Below are positions 43,549 through 51,927 of a stretch of DNA of 64,000 nt, piece after piece; within the stretch, counting starts at the first letter, position 1, and each line of letters begins with the position of its first letter. The notes beneath the pieces are model-generated. The model saw nothing but the letters and a program-made list of their open reading frames with translations, did no database searches and was not told where the DNA came from. Source of the stretch: Planctomyces sp. SH-PL14 (GTDB taxonomy: Bacteria > Planctomycetota > Planctomycetia > Planctomycetales > Planctomycetaceae); assembly GCF_001610835.1 (NCBI RefSeq), contig NZ_CP011270.1, positions 4,048,001 through 4,112,000 of the forward strand, in the 5' to 3' direction. The position numbers were made by a program, and so were the translations under genes.

Positions 43549-45915
43549 ATGACGGGCCCTCCGGAAATGTCCCGCCTTCAGGCTCTTTCGATGGTTTTCC
43601 CGCCCTCCTTGCGTTCCTGCTTCGCCGCCGCGCTGCTCGCCGGATTCGCCGTCGTCCCCGCGACTGCCCGGGCCCAGGCCCCCAAGCCGGATCCCAGCGC
43701 GCAGCTCCGCTACGACCAGCACGTCGCGCCCTTCCTGAAGAAGTACTGCGGGGACTGCCACGCCGGCGACTCGGCCGAGGCGGGGGTCGCGGTCGACAAG
43801 CTGACCGAAAAGCTGGCGAAGACCCGCGACCGGAACCTCTGGAAGAAGATCGCAGTCCAGCTCGAAGGGGCGATCATGCCCCCGTCCGACTCGCCGCAGC
43901 CCAAGGCAGAGGAGCGGGACGCCGTGGCGGCCTGGATCCGCAACGTCGCCCTGCCGGTCGACTGCGGCCGGACGGTCGACGCGTTCCCCGGTCGGGTGAC
44001 GCTCCGGCGGCTCAATCGGACCGAATACAACAACACGATCCGCGACCTTGTCGGTGTCGACTTCCAGCCGGCCGACCAGTTCCCGACCGACGACGTCGGC
44101 TACGGGTTCGATAACATCGGCGACGTGCTGACGATCCCGCCGGTGCTCTTCGAGCGATATTTGGAGGCGGCGGACGAGATCGCCGTGCGGGCCATCGCGG
44201 CGGGGGACGAGGAGTCCGCGCCGACGCACAAGTTCACCGCCGGAGCGCTCGGCTCGACCGACGGGGAAAAGGGAGGCGAAGTCGACGTCTCCGACAACAA
44301 CCAGAAGTTCATCCTCCGGATCAAGGCCTATGGCGATCAGGCCGGGCCCGAGCCCTGCAAGATGGGCCTGCTGCTGAACGGGAAGCAGGGAAAGGTCGTC
44401 AACGTCACCGCCAAGCGGAGCGGCCCGCAGACCATCAACGAAGAAGTCACGTTGATGAAGGGGAAGCAGAAGCTGGCGGTCAAGTTCCTCAACGACTACT
44501 ACAAGCCGGAAGATCCCGACCCCAAGATGAAGGGGGACCGGAACCTGCATATCGTCGAGCTGACCCTGATCGGGCCGCTCGGCGTCCTGCCGGATGAGCT
44601 GCCGGAATCGCACAAGCGGATCATCAAGAAGACCCCGCCCCCGAAGGCGACCCGCCCGCAGATGATCGCCGCCGCGAAAGCGAACGTGGAAGCATTCGCG
44701 ACGAAGGCGTTCCGCCGCCCTGTCAAGCCGGAGGAAGTCGCCCGGCTGATGAAGTTCGTCGAGTCCGCCCTGGGGGACAAGCAGAACTTCGAGCAGGCGA
44801 TGCGGCTGGCCGTCACCGCCACCCTCACGTCCCCGAGCTTCCTGTTCAAGATCGAGCAGGACCCGCTGAGCCAGCCGGTCCGTCCGCTGAACGACTACGA
44901 ACTGGCGACGCGGCTTTCGTACTTCATCTGGAGCAGCTGTCCCGACGATGAGCTGCTCTCCCTGGCGGCGGCGAACAAGCTGGGGACGACCGAGGGCCTC
45001 AAGCAGCAGGTCCAGCGGATGCTGAAGGACCCGCGGTCGAAGTCGCTGTCGGAGAACTTTGCCGCGCAGTGGCTGCATCTGCGGCTGCTCGACCGGGCTT
45101 CGCCGGACCCGAAGCGGTTCCCGAGTTTTGACTCGAGCCTGCGGGAGGCGATGAAGACCGAGACGACGATGTTCTTCGACACGATCGTCCGGGAAGACCG
45201 GAGCATCCAGGAGTTCCTGACCGCCGACTACACCTTCGTGAACGGCAAGCTGGCCGGGCTGTACGGGATTCAGAACATCAGTGGCGACCAGTTCCAGAAG
45301 GTCTCGCTCGACACGACGCAGCGCGGCGGGCTGATGGGGCAGGCGAGCATCCTGACCGTCACCTCGAACCCGACCCGGACGTCACCGGTGAAACGCGGCA
45401 AGTGGATCCTCGAGAACCTGCTCGCCGCTCCGCCGCCGCCGGCTCCCGCCAACGTTCCGCCGCTCGAGGAGCCGGGCCGCAAGGAGATGAACGTGAAGTC
45501 GCTGCGGGAGCAGCTCGAGATCCATCGCTCGAACCCGTCTTGCGCGGCGTGTCACAAGATCATGGATCCGCTCGGCTTTGGCCTGGAGAACTATGACGCG
45601 ATCGGCGCGTGGCGGACCAAGGATCGGGAGAACGCGATCGACTCCAGCGGGGAGCTTCCCGGGGGGAAGACGTTCAAAGGGCCGGCCGAGCTGCGCAAGG
45701 TCCTGGTGTCGCAGTTCAGCGACTTCCGGCGGTGCCTCGCGGAGAAGCTCCTGACTTACGCGCTGGGTCGCGGGCTGGAGTACTTTGACGAGTGCAGCGT
45801 TTCGGAGATCGCTGCCGCGGCTGAGAAGGGGGGAGACAAGTTCTCCGTCCTCGTGACCGCGATCGTCCAGAGCGACGCGTTCCGGAAGCGGGCCCGGAGT
45901 GCCATGCCGGAGTAG
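43549..45915 (+). CDS. secreted DUF1592/DUF1588/DUF1585 planctomycete cytochrome-type protein
   Basis: 788 residues. After a hydrophobic N-terminal export signal (SCFAAALLAGFAVVPATARA) comes a cytochrome-like region with CGDCH (67-71), then VTLRRLNRTEYNNTIRDLVGVD (DUF1587), a DUF1595-like part, YELATRLSYFIWSSCPDDELL (DUF1592) and a second CxxCH (CAACH, about 664) in the DUF1588 part with DPLGFGLENYDAIG, ending in the DUF1585 part with RCLAEKLLTYALGRGLEY. These proteins are typical of planctomycetes, often paired with DUF1552 proteins, which are absent here. ATG 43567 or 43591 may be the true start. Confidence 0.93.
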   Translation: MTGPPEMSRLQALSMVFPPSLRSCFAAALLAGFAVVPATARAQAPKPDPSAQLRYDQHVAPFLKKYCGDCHAGDSAEAGVAVDKLTEKLAKTRDRNLWKKIAVQLEGAIMPPSDSPQPKAEERDAVAAWIRNVALPVDCGRTVDAFPGRVTLRRLNRTEYNNTIRDLVGVDFQPADQFPTDDVGYGFDNIGDVLTIPPVLFERYLEAADEIAVRAIAAGDEESAPTHKFTAGALGSTDGEKGGEVDVSDNNQKFILRIKAYGDQAGPEPCKMGLLLNGKQGKVVNVTAKRSGPQTINEEVTLMKGKQKLAVKFLNDYYKPEDPDPKMKGDRNLHIVELTLIGPLGVLPDELPESHKRIIKKTPPPKATRPQMIAAAKANVEAFATKAFRRPVKPEEVARLMKFVESALGDKQNFEQAMRLAVTATLTSPSFLFKIEQDPLSQPVRPLNDYELATRLSYFIWSSCPDDELLSLAAANKLGTTEGLKQQVQRMLKDPRSKSLSENFAAQWLHLRLLDRASPDPKRFPSFDSSLREAMKTETTMFFDTIVREDRSIQEFLTADYTFVNGKLAGLYGIQNISGDQFQKVSLDTTQRGGLMGQASILTVTSNPTRTSPVKRGKWILENLLAAPPPPAPANVPPLEEPGRKEMNVKSLREQLEIHRSNPSCAACHKIMDPLGFGLENYDAIGAWRTKDRENAIDSSGELPGGKTFKGPAELRKVLVSQFSDFRRCLAEKLLTYALGRGLEYFDECSVSEIAAAAEKGGDKFSVLVTAIVQSDAFRKRARSAMPE

Positions 45916-45924
45916 CGGATCGAG

Positions 45925-46908
45925 CTATTCGCCGCGGGCGTTCCGGACCTGGAGCATCGCCGCGAGCATCATCCGGCCGATGTCGTCGCGGCGTTCCTCG
46001 TACTTCTGTGTTTCGACGCTGCTGCCGTCGTAGTCCTTGGGGTCGAGGAACGGCGCCGGAATCCGGACGGCCGCTCCGGTGACGATGGGGCAGGCGGCGT
46101 CAGCTTCGCTGCAGACGAGGATGGCGGCGAAGTCTTCCCGGGGATTGGCCGCGTCGGAGTATTTCTTCGAGAACTCCACCGCCTCGGCGGCGGTGCCGGT
46201 TCCCCAGCGGATGCGGTAGCGGGGGTTGGGCTCGCCCGTCGTGCCGCGGGGGGCCTCGTCACCAAGGGGCATAACCTCGACGCCGAGGGAGGTGAGGGCT
46301 TTGATGGTCCGCGGGTTGAAGGCGGAGGGGGCGGTGCCGCCGCTGTGGAAGCGGATCTCGGGCATGCCGTAGTAGTCGGCCGCGAGGTTGCCGAGGGTGG
46401 AGCCGAGGATGCTGCGGCGGGAGTTCCCGGTGCAGACGACTGTGACGTGGATCGGCTGGCCGGCGGGGCGGGTGAGGATCCAGCGGGCGAGTTCGTTGGC
46501 GGCCTGCTGGTGGCGGGGCTTGAGCTGGTCGAGGCCGGTGGCGAGTGTCGCAAGAGCGTCGGCGGCGCCGGGGAGGAGTTCCTTGCGGGTGGAGGGGGTG
46601 TCGGTGTTCAGAGCGTTCTCCAGTTCGTCGGCGGAGAGGGCGGCGTCGGTGCCGGCGAGGCGTTGGAAGCGGGCCGGGGGGAAGAGTTCTTCCGCTTCGT
46701 CGGCGGTGATGGTGCGGTCCTTCTTGACGGCGTGGGAGAGGCGGGCTTTGAGGGCTTCGTCGTTTTCGGGGAGGGTCCAGCGGGGGAGACCCCAGCGATG
46801 GACGGCGGAGAGGGCGTCGACGTAGAGGCCGGGGCGCGGGTCGGCGGCGAAGGTGGCGGCCGGGGCGAAGAGAGAGAGGGCGAAGAGAGCGATGCCGGGA
46901 CGGAGCAT
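45925..46908 (-). CDS. secreted low-molecular-weight phosphatase / ArsC-like protein
   Basis: 327 residues. Signal peptide MLRPGIALFALSLFAPAATFA, then a helical region of unknown kind (about 25-150, with KKDRTITADEAEELFP resembling a calcium-binding hand). About 155-300 match low-molecular-weight tyrosine phosphatase and thioredoxin-coupled arsenate reductases: VTVVCTGNSRRSILG with CX5R, and later ILVCSEADAACP. Export is unusual for this fold, which is normally cytoplasmic. No arsenic genes are close. AGGAAACC precedes ATG 46908. Confidence 0.8.
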   Translation of the reverse strand: MLRPGIALFALSLFAPAATFAADPRPGLYVDALSAVHRWGLPRWTLPENDEALKARLSHAVKKDRTITADEAEELFPPARFQRLAGTDAALSADELENALNTDTPSTRKELLPGAADALATLATGLDQLKPRHQQAANELARWILTRPAGQPIHVTVVCTGNSRRSILGSTLGNLAADYYGMPEIRFHSGGTAPSAFNPRTIKALTSLGVEVMPLGDEAPRGTTGEPNPRYRIRWGTGTAAEAVEFSKKYSDAANPREDFAAILVCSEADAACPIVTGAAVRIPAPFLDPKDYDGSSVETQKYEERRDDIGRMMLAAMLQVRNARGE

Positions 46909-46970
46909 GGTTGGTTTCCTGGGGACCGCGCGATTCTGACGGTCGTACAACGGAGAGGCCAGTCAGAAGC

Positions 46971-47295
46971 GCTCTTGCCGGCACGGCGATGCTCGCTCAA
47001 ACCCAACGTGCGACGGCAGCCTGGGGTCAAGGGGGCCACGCCCCCTTGCCGCCGGAGGCGCTTCCATGAGGAACCGTGGTAAACAACGGGCGTCCCCTTT
47101 GTGGAATCCGCGTGGAGGACGCCCTCAATTTGCACCGCTCCCTTTGCAATCCCCGCGTGTTGGTGAGGGGGCATACGGCACGTTGTTCGCGATTGGATAC
47201 GCACGCCTTCCGACGGTGTCCGACGAGCCAGGCCTCCGGCGGGCAAGAGGGCGTTGCCCCCTTGCATCCCCCACCAGGGTGCCCCTGGACCCGGT
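46971..47295 (-). repeat. 0.3-kb paired-hairpin repeat, copy 8
   Basis: B end at 46971, A end at 47295, in the 588-bp divergent gap between the ArsC-like gene and the EboD-like gene; nothing else was recognised in the gap. On the A-to-B strand hairpin 2 has GCAAGGGGGC/GCCCTCTTGC with one G-T pair. The copies are numbered in order, with the transposon counted as number 7. Confidence 0.9.
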
Positions 47296-47496
47296 GGGTT
47301 GTGAGGTCGCGCGAATCACCGCTCGCCGGCTAACAAAAAGTCCACATCAGCACGGGTTGATAATTGCCCCGGCATCGCCCCAGAATGGAACGTTGCGGCC
47401 CACATCCGCCGTTCAACCGACATCGTCATTGACCGTGACGGCAGGCCGACAGGAGGCCGCCCGCCAACACGGACCAAACCGGAATCCGCTGCGTTC

Positions 47497-48663
47497 ATGT
47501 CGTTCGAGTCCTCCGCCTTCGACGTCCCCTTCCAGGTCCCCTTCGTCCATCGCCTCCGGGTGACCCGCGACGTCTTCGGCCCCGACCAGCAGATCCTCGC
47601 CGAACTCCTCGAACCGAGCGCCGCCGGACCCGCCCGGATCCAGTTCTGGCTCGACGAACAGATCGCGACCGCCCAGCCCCAGCTCAAGTCCCGGATCCGC
47701 AAGTTCGTCAGCGATCACGCCGACCGGGTCGTCATGCCCGGCAACATCCAGGTCGTCCCCGGCGGCGAAGCGGTCAAGAACGACATCCACCTCCTGGAGA
47801 TGATGCTCAAGTGCATCAACGCCGCCGACCTCGACCGGCGGAGCTACATGGTGGTCATCGGCGGCGGAGCAGTCCTTGACGCCGTCGGCTTCGCGGCGGC
47901 CATCGCCCACCGCGGCATCCGCCTCATCCGCCTCCCCACCACGACCCTGTCCCAGGCGGACTCGGGCGTCGGCGTCAAGAACAGCGTCAACCTGTTCCAG
48001 AAGAAGAACTGGGTCGGCACCTTCGCCGTGCCGTGGGCGGTGATCAACGACGCCGTCCTGCTCTCGACCCTTCCCGATCGGGACTTCCGCTGCGGATTCT
48101 CCGAAGCGGTCAAGGTGACATTGCTCAAGGACGCCGAGGGCTTCGAAGAGGTGAGCCGCCTCGCGACGCGCATCCGGCAGCGCGACATGACCGCGGCGGC
48201 GCCGGTCATCCTCCGCTCCGCCCGGCTCCATCTCGACCACATCACCCGCGGCGGTGACCCGTTCGAAGCGCTCGAGGCCCGGCCGCTCGACTACGGCCAC
48301 TGGTCGGCCCACAAGCTGGAAGTGATGTCGAACTTCGAGCTGCGGCACGGCGAGGCGGTTGGGATCGGCGTGGCGGTCGACACCGTCTACTCGTCACTCG
48401 TCCACGGCTTCCCGGAGGCAGACGCGCAGCGGGTCCTGGAGTGCCTCACGAACCTGGGTCTGCCGGTCGACCATCCGGTCCTGCACGACACGGACGTTCT
48501 GTTCCGCGGCCTGGAAGAATTCCGGCAGCACCTGGGCGGTCGGCTGACGCTGACGATGCTGCCGCGGATCGGGCAGAAGATCGACGTCCACGAGATCGAC
48601 CGGGCGAAGATGAAAGAGGCGATCCGCCGGGTGCGGGACGCTCATCGCGTCTCGGTCGGTTGA
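47497..48663 (+). CDS. 3-dehydroquinate-synthase-like sugar phosphate cyclase, EboD-like
   Basis: 388 residues. It has the NAD-binding [78 protein letters not shown], and the metal-binding His residues in [27 protein letters not shown]. These match EboD of the cyanobacterial/bacterial ebo cluster more than AroB, which has a different 100-residue start. The ebo partners (EboA, B, C, E, F) are not next to it. The true product is unknown; it may instead be a valiolone-type cyclase or a divergent AroB. ATG 47497. Confidence 0.85.
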   Translation: MSFESSAFDVPFQVPFVHRLRVTRDVFGPDQQILAELLEPSAAGPARIQFWLDEQIATAQPQLKSRIRKFVSDHADRVVMPGNIQVVPGGEAVKNDIHLLEMMLKCINAADLDRRSYMVVIGGGAVLDAVGFAAAIAHRGIRLIRLPTTTLSQADSGVGVKNSVNLFQKKNWVGTFAVPWAVINDAVLLSTLPDRDFRCGFSEAVKVTLLKDAEGFEEVSRLATRIRQRDMTAAAPVILRSARLHLDHITRGGDPFEALEARPLDYGHWSAHKLEVMSNFELRHGEAVGIGVAVDTVYSSLVHGFPEADAQRVLECLTNLGLPVDHPVLHDTDVLFRGLEEFRQHLGGRLTLTMLPRIGQKIDVHEIDRAKMKEAIRRVRDAHRVSVG

Positions 48664-48772
48664 TCGTCGCCGATCGGCGTCCCTCTGCGGCGACAAGGGT
48701 TCAGCCGCAGAGGAGCCCGGAGCACAGATCCGAAGCAGGCCCGGGGCGAGAAAGCCCGGAGCGGGACGAAGC

Positions 48773-49264
48773 TCACTTCTTTTTCTTCTTCTTGGGCGCT
48801 TCTTCCTCTTCGAAGTCGTCCATCGGCAGTTCGTCGTCGCTGAGAGCGAGTTCGTCCTGGCTGAGGGCCAGGTCGTCGTCGATCGGCTCCATGTTGTCCA
48901 TCGGTTCGCTGACGCCGCTGGCGACCGAGTCGTCATCCAGCTCGCCCGAGACGTTCGAGAGGCCCGAGCCGTCTTCCGCCGCTTCAACTTCCGCGCCGGA
49001 GACGTCCGCGTCCCCGGAGGGGATGGCGGCGGTCTTGGCGACCGAGCCCTTGTCTGCCGCCGGGGCGGACTTCATCAGGACCAGCGTTCCGACCGGGAAG
49101 AGGGCCATGATCACGGAGATCACGGCGGTCCCCCAGACAACCGCCATCATCATCGTCGGCATGCTCTCCGTGTGCTGCAGCCCGGCCATGATCGTGAGAT
49201 AGGCCAGGAGACCCGCGGGGAGAGCCATCACGAGGGATGTGGCGGCGACTTGAGTCTTTCCCAT
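48773..49264 (-). CDS. small membrane protein with acidic domain and poly-Lys end
   Basis: 163 residues. Two hydrophobic helices (VAATSLVMALPAGLLAYLTIMAG and MMMAVVWGTAVISVIMALFPVGTLVLM) are followed by a long acidic stretch (residues 85-150; many Asp, Glu and Ser) and a lysine run after EEEEAP at the end. The function is unknown. No convincing ribosome-binding site precedes ATG 49264. The basic end after an acidic stretch could fold back on it, which is inference. Confidence 0.7.
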   Translation of the reverse strand: MGKTQVAATSLVMALPAGLLAYLTIMAGLQHTESMPTMMMAVVWGTAVISVIMALFPVGTLVLMKSAPAADKGSVAKTAAIPSGDADVSGAEVEAAEDGSGLSNVSGELDDDSVASGVSEPMDNMEPIDDDLALSQDELALSDDELPMDDFEEEEAPKKKKKK

Positions 49265-49520
49265 GTCTGGCAACCGATGCTGGATCGACGGATATGAGGG
49301 GCAACAGAAGGCCGAGGGACGGACCGGCCACCCGAACAGCCTACCCTGGGCGCGCGACGGCACTCAAGACGCTGCTTTGCGGATGCCGTCATCCCATCGT
49401 CGAAACCCTACGGAAATCTCAGGCCATTGCGGGGTCCTGGAGGGATTGTCCGTTTTTGACGGCGGGCCGCCGCACGATCGGGATAACCGGCCCGCGGCGG
49501 GGGCGGCGCATTGCGGTGGG

Positions 49521-49877
49521 TCAGGTCCGGCCGCGGCGGAACTCTTCGAGGGGATAGTCGGGCAGCGCCGGGCGTTCGACCGCGAGTTCCTGAAGACGCT
49601 GCCAGCCGCGCGTCAGGAGCGTTTCCCGCTGGCGGACGAAGGCGGGATCGAGCTCTGCCTTCGAGAAGATTCCTTCCACGACGACGGGGGTGAAGGCGGG
49701 GTCGACGATGAACTGGGCGTTCGTGGGGTTACAGCGGATGTGCCGCTCTGGAGTGGCCAGGAGCGCCCGGCCGTCGAGTTCTCCCGTGACGTAGCGGAGG
49801 TAGAGATCGCTTTCGGTGATGTCCTCGACTTCGTCGCCGCAGACGTCGCAGAGGTAGCCTTGATCGCATTGAGCCAT
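49521..49877 (-). CDS. small zinc-ribbon-like protein
   Basis: 118 residues. The N-terminal part has Cys pairs CDQGYLCDVCGDEVEDI and a later CN in ERHIRCNPTNAQFIV, a zinc-ribbon-like arrangement, then a charged helical end. The first 70 residues are probably a compact metal-binding domain. The family is unknown to me but looks conserved in form. It is alone and ends before the plus-strand gap; ATG 49877. Confidence 0.68.
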   Translation of the reverse strand: MAQCDQGYLCDVCGDEVEDITESDLYLRYVTGELDGRALLATPERHIRCNPTNAQFIVDPAFTPVVVEGIFSKAELDPAFVRQRETLLTRGWQRLQELAVERPALPDYPLEEFRRGRT

Positions 49878-50005
49878 GGTGACGGCGGGGTGGCGGGGTG
49901 GCGGAGTGACGTGGAACCGGCAATCCCGCAGTGTACCAACCCGGCGTTTCGCGAGGGGAGATGCGAGCCCGACATCCAAGGCATTCGCCAATGGGGGCTC
50001 ATTCA

Positions 50006-50317
50006 CCGGGTCCAGGGGCACCCTGGTGGGGAGTGCAGAGGGGCAACGCCCCTTTGCCCGCCGGAGGCCTGGCCGTCGAGGGATGTCTGAAGGAGCACGT
50101 ATCCAAGCGCGCACGCCGTATCGAATGCCCTCTCACCAACCCGCGGGGATCCAGATCGAGCGAGGAGTTCCCAGCGCCGCTCTCACAAAGGGGACGCCCG
50201 TTGTGTCCCACGGTTCAGCAAGGAAGAGGCCTCCGGCGGCAAGGGGGCGAGGCCCCCTTGACCCCAACGGCCGTCGCACGTTGGGTTTGAGCTATCGAGT
50301 CGTGCCGGCAAGGACGC
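50006..50317 (+). repeat. 0.3-kb paired-hairpin repeat, copy 9
   Basis: A end at 50006, B end at 50317, within the gap 49878-50390. It sits just downstream of the terminator (50332-50358) of the minus-strand Cys-rich gene, which reads into its B end. Hairpins 2 and 3 are intact. Confidence 0.9.
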
Positions 50318-50331
50318 CCTTCGAGACAAAC

Positions 50332-50358
50332 AAAAAACCCCCGGCATTGAACCGGGGG
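50332..50358 (-). terminator. intrinsic terminator of the Cys-rich gene
   Basis: CCCCCGG (50338-50344) and CCGGGGG (50352-50358) form the stem; on the minus strand it is followed by a run of six T (50332-50337). It lies about 33 bp after the stop codon of the minus-strand gene 50391-51062. Confidence 0.88.
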
Positions 50359-50390
50359 CTCCTGTCAGGACATTCGATGGCAGACCGGGA

Positions 50391-51062
50391 TTACCGGTAA
50401 TTGACACCGTATTCCATCGGCAGGTCAGCGGCCCGTCCGCGGAACGGAGGAACGTAGGCCGGGTTCACGTTCGGGTTGGGGTTGGTCCAGACCGGCTGCG
50501 TGGCCGTCGGGCTGTAGATCGGCTGCGTCGTGTAGTTCACCGGCTGCGTCTGCGAGGTGTAGTACGGCGAGGTCGCGGCACCGGTCGGGGCGTAGTAGTT
50601 GCCGTTCGGAGCGTAGACCGGAGCCGTCACCGGGAAGCACTGGCCGTTGACGCAGTTCATGTTGCAGTTCCCGTTCGGGCAGGCCCCCGTCGGGCACTGA
50701 CCGTTGACGCACTGGCCGGTCGGGCAGATACCGTTCGGACAGCTCGGGTTCACACCAACCGCGTTCGGGTAGGCGTTCACCGGCTGGACGTAGTTCGCCT
50801 GGTTGTAGGCCGGCTGCGAATAACCCTGCTGCGGGTAGTAGTAGGTATTCGCGACCGCCGGGGCGTAGTTCGTCTGGTAGCTGACAGGGCGGACGTTCGG
50901 GCACGTCCCCGTCGGGCAGGACTGAGTCGGACGATAGGTCGGCTGGTTGAACCACGTCAGCGGGTTCAGAAGCGACGGCTGCTGGGCGTGGGTCGCGGTG
51001 GCGCCGGCGGTACCAAGGACGAGAGTGGCGAGAGCGGACTTGAGGAAGAGGCGGGCGTTCAT
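50391..51062 (-). CDS. secreted Cys-, Asn- and Tyr-rich repeat protein
   Basis: 223 residues. Signal peptide MNARLFLKSALATLVLGTAGATATHAQ. The middle part has a chain of short Cys repeats, CPNGICPTGQC, VNGQCPTGACPNGNC, NMNCVNGQC (pattern C-P/V-N/T-G-x-C), flanked by regions rich in Asn, Tyr, Pro and Gln (YYYPQQGYSQPAYNQANYV, YYTSQTQPVNYTTQPIY). No enzyme motif is seen. A structural, surface-attached or metal-binding role is possible. AAAGGA precedes ATG 51062; a terminator follows. Confidence 0.82.
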   Translation of the reverse strand: MNARLFLKSALATLVLGTAGATATHAQQPSLLNPLTWFNQPTYRPTQSCPTGTCPNVRPVSYQTNYAPAVANTYYYPQQGYSQPAYNQANYVQPVNAYPNAVGVNPSCPNGICPTGQCVNGQCPTGACPNGNCNMNCVNGQCFPVTAPVYAPNGNYYAPTGAATSPYYTSQTQPVNYTTQPIYSPTATQPVWTNPNPNVNPAYVPPFRGRAADLPMEYGVNYR

Positions 51063-51494
51063 GGAGAGGTCCTTTCTGAGGGTCACCGGGAGTCACTCGG
51101 AGACTGCGATGTGCAGGTTGTCGAGTGCCGTCCGGATTGGTTGTCCCGAGTGGCGTTTGTCCCGGTGACGTGGAATCAGAAAAGCACCACCCATGCCAGA
51201 TTTGTGGGATCACTTCGATGTTAAAGTTGAACGGCAGTTGTCGCCGGACGGATCGGAAGGTGGGAGGGTGGCGAAGACCTTGCGGGCGCGGTGCGACAAT
51301 GGACTGGCGAATGTTGAAATCAAAATGAGAACAGGCCGTGTCCCGCCGAATGCAACTTTTTCAAGGACGGTTCCGCAAAACGACAGTTCGCGGTTGTGCG
51401 GTGTTTGACAGAGTGTCGCGACGTTCCGTGGCCGCCGGTCGGAACGGGCCGCACGAGAGCGCGGCCTCGCGAAGGGAGCAGGACAGCCGGGGCC

Positions 51495-51538
51495 CAAAAG
51501 AAGAACCGCGGCGAAGAGCCAAGCTCTCCGCCGCGGTT
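51495..51538 (-). terminator. hairpin with T-rich tail on the minus strand
   Basis: AACCGCGGCG (51504-51513) and CGCCGCGGTT (51529-51538) form a 10-bp perfect stem, extended inward by GAG/CTC. On the minus strand it is followed by CTTCTTTT. It would end a minus-strand transcript coming from 51540 upward. Confidence 0.65.
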
Positions 51539-51576
51539 TGGGAAAGGCGTCCAGCACAGACGGTCGCAGGCCGGGA

Positions 51577-51687
51577 TCAGCGGCCGCGGGGCGGGGTCTC
51601 AATCCGCCGGTCCGCGTGGAACGGGTGGTCCTGAGCGACCACCGGGCTCGATTGCGTCTGGTTCTGATTAACCACTGCAATCGTCAT
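51577..51687 (-). CDS. possible small protein, 36 aa
   Basis: ATG 51687 to TGA 51577 encodes a 36-residue peptide beginning MTIAVVNQNQTQSSPVVAQ, ending PPRGR, followed after 38 bp by the minus-strand hairpin terminator. There is no clear ribosome-binding site. The terminator is what makes it worth listing; a small RNA ending there is just as possible. Confidence 0.25.
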   Translation of the reverse strand: MTIAVVNQNQTQSSPVVAQDHPFHADRRIETPPRGR

Positions 51688-51927
51688 AATCGGACTAATC
51701 CGCACAAGGCGCGCCGTCGGCACAGGCCGGAGATTCTGCAGGCCAGTCTTCGCCGGGATCTGCCCTCCAAGATCAGGTATGCATGGCAGTTGCGGCGAGA
51801 CCCGCAGTGGCACGCCGCTCGACGGCCGGGATTGGCGCAGAGGCGACTGTTTCGGACTGTTATCGTTTCGCGCTGTCGCTGTTTCGTCTCGTTGGCGCGC
51901 GATCATTGCCGGAAGCGGAGGCCCCAC

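Larger units (their letters stand above)
51063..51927. other. 865-bp gap with a hairpin terminator and a possible small gene
   Basis: This is the divergent region between the Cys-rich gene and the signal-peptide gene at 51928. Apart from the hairpin at 51504-51538 and the small minus-strand frame 51577-51687, nothing was recognised. Around 51170-51400 the GC content is clearly lower than in the neighbours, suggesting the promoter of the Cys-rich gene. Confidence 0.4.
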
